This document shows, piece after piece, positions 11,652 to 11,744 of a DNA stretch of 11,744 bases. The translations under genes and the position numbers were made by a program. The notes under the pieces were generated by a model, which saw only the letters and a program-made list of their open reading frames with translations, was not told the origin of the DNA and ran no database searches. The DNA is taken from positions 1 to 11,744 of the forward strand of contig JBJTBH010000023.1 in the NCBI GenBank assembly GCA_046091285.1. Reading direction: 5' to 3'. The stretch is from CAIXOZ01 sp046091285 (GTDB lineage Bacteria; Cyanobacteriota; Cyanobacteriia; PCC-6307; Cyanobiaceae). Position 1 is the first letter of the stretch. Each line of letters begins with the position of its first letter.

Positions 11652-11744
11652 TCAGAACTGAAGGCCCGCTTCCCGGGCGGCATCAGCCAGGGCCTTGACC
11701 CGGCCGTGGTACAGGTTGCCGCCGCGATCGAAGACCACCTGCTG
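11652..11744 (-). CDS. rplR: 50S ribosomal protein L18, C-terminal end (partial)
   Basis: L18 binds 5S rRNA in the central protuberance. Only the last 30 residues are in the window; the start lies beyond the right edge. They read QQVVFDRGGNLYHGRVKALA then DAAREAGLQF, which matches the family C-terminus (VFDRGG..YHGRVKALADAAREAGL). The TGA is followed 14 nt later by the rpsE ATG, which is the normal spc-operon order. The gene is cut only by the window edge; there is no sign of damage. Confidence 0.95.
   Translation of the reverse strand, partial: QQVVFDRGGNLYHGRVKALADAAREAGLQF

Noticed and set aside
1..11744. Mobile elements, CRISPR arrays, prophage or defence genes
   Set aside because: No transposase, integrase, regularly spaced repeats or terminal inverted repeats were seen. 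The gene run is a conserved housekeeping block.

Overview
The window is the downstream half of a large ribosomal-protein transcription unit from a cyanobacterium, very probably a GC-rich picocyanobacterium of the Synechococcus/Cyanobium type. The grounds are gene order, protein character (S5 with a long N-terminal extension, short-LID adenylate kinase, zinc-free L31, 312-residue RpoA), high GC and frequent lack of Shine-Dalgarno sites. Species cannot be fixed by reading alone. Every convincing gene lies on the minus strand, so the reading order is from high to low coordinates.

From right to left: the 3' end of rplR (L18), rpsE (S5), rplO (L15), secY, adk, rpmJ (L36, only 37 residues), a 387-bp non-coding gap, rpsM (S13), rpsK (S11), rpoA, rplQ (L17), truA, rplM (L13), rpsI (S9) and rpmE (L31). 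A strong intrinsic terminator closes rpmE. It is followed at once by prfA (RF1), alr (alanine racemase), tRNA-Ser(GCU) and a probable 55-residue one-helix membrane protein. The leftmost 380 bases look non-coding and contain a bidirectional intrinsic terminator at about 102-133.

The genes form a translation and growth module: ribosome assembly (L18, S5, L15, L36, S13, S11, L17, L13, S9, L31), the transcription alpha subunit, membrane protein insertion (SecY), nucleotide balance (Adk), tRNA pseudouridylation (TruA), termination at UAA/UAG (RF1), and D-alanine supply for the wall (Alr). rplM/rpsI and possibly prfA/alr overlap as ATGA, which suggests translational coupling.

The coding content is ordinary and I found no new enzyme system, mobile element or CRISPR array. 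What deserves a second look lies between the genes. Many gaps hold perfect or near-perfect inverted repeats. Two consecutive 8-bp hairpins fill the rpsK-rpoA gap. Stop codons of rplO and rpsK lie in hairpin stems with the same geometry. Terminator-like hairpins sit just upstream of secY and prfA. The rpmJ-rpsM gap has a tandem 13-nt repeat and mutually exclusive palindromes. Leaders are often pyrimidine-rich, one carrying an 11-nt copy of the 16S rRNA 3' tail, and TGA stops dominate.
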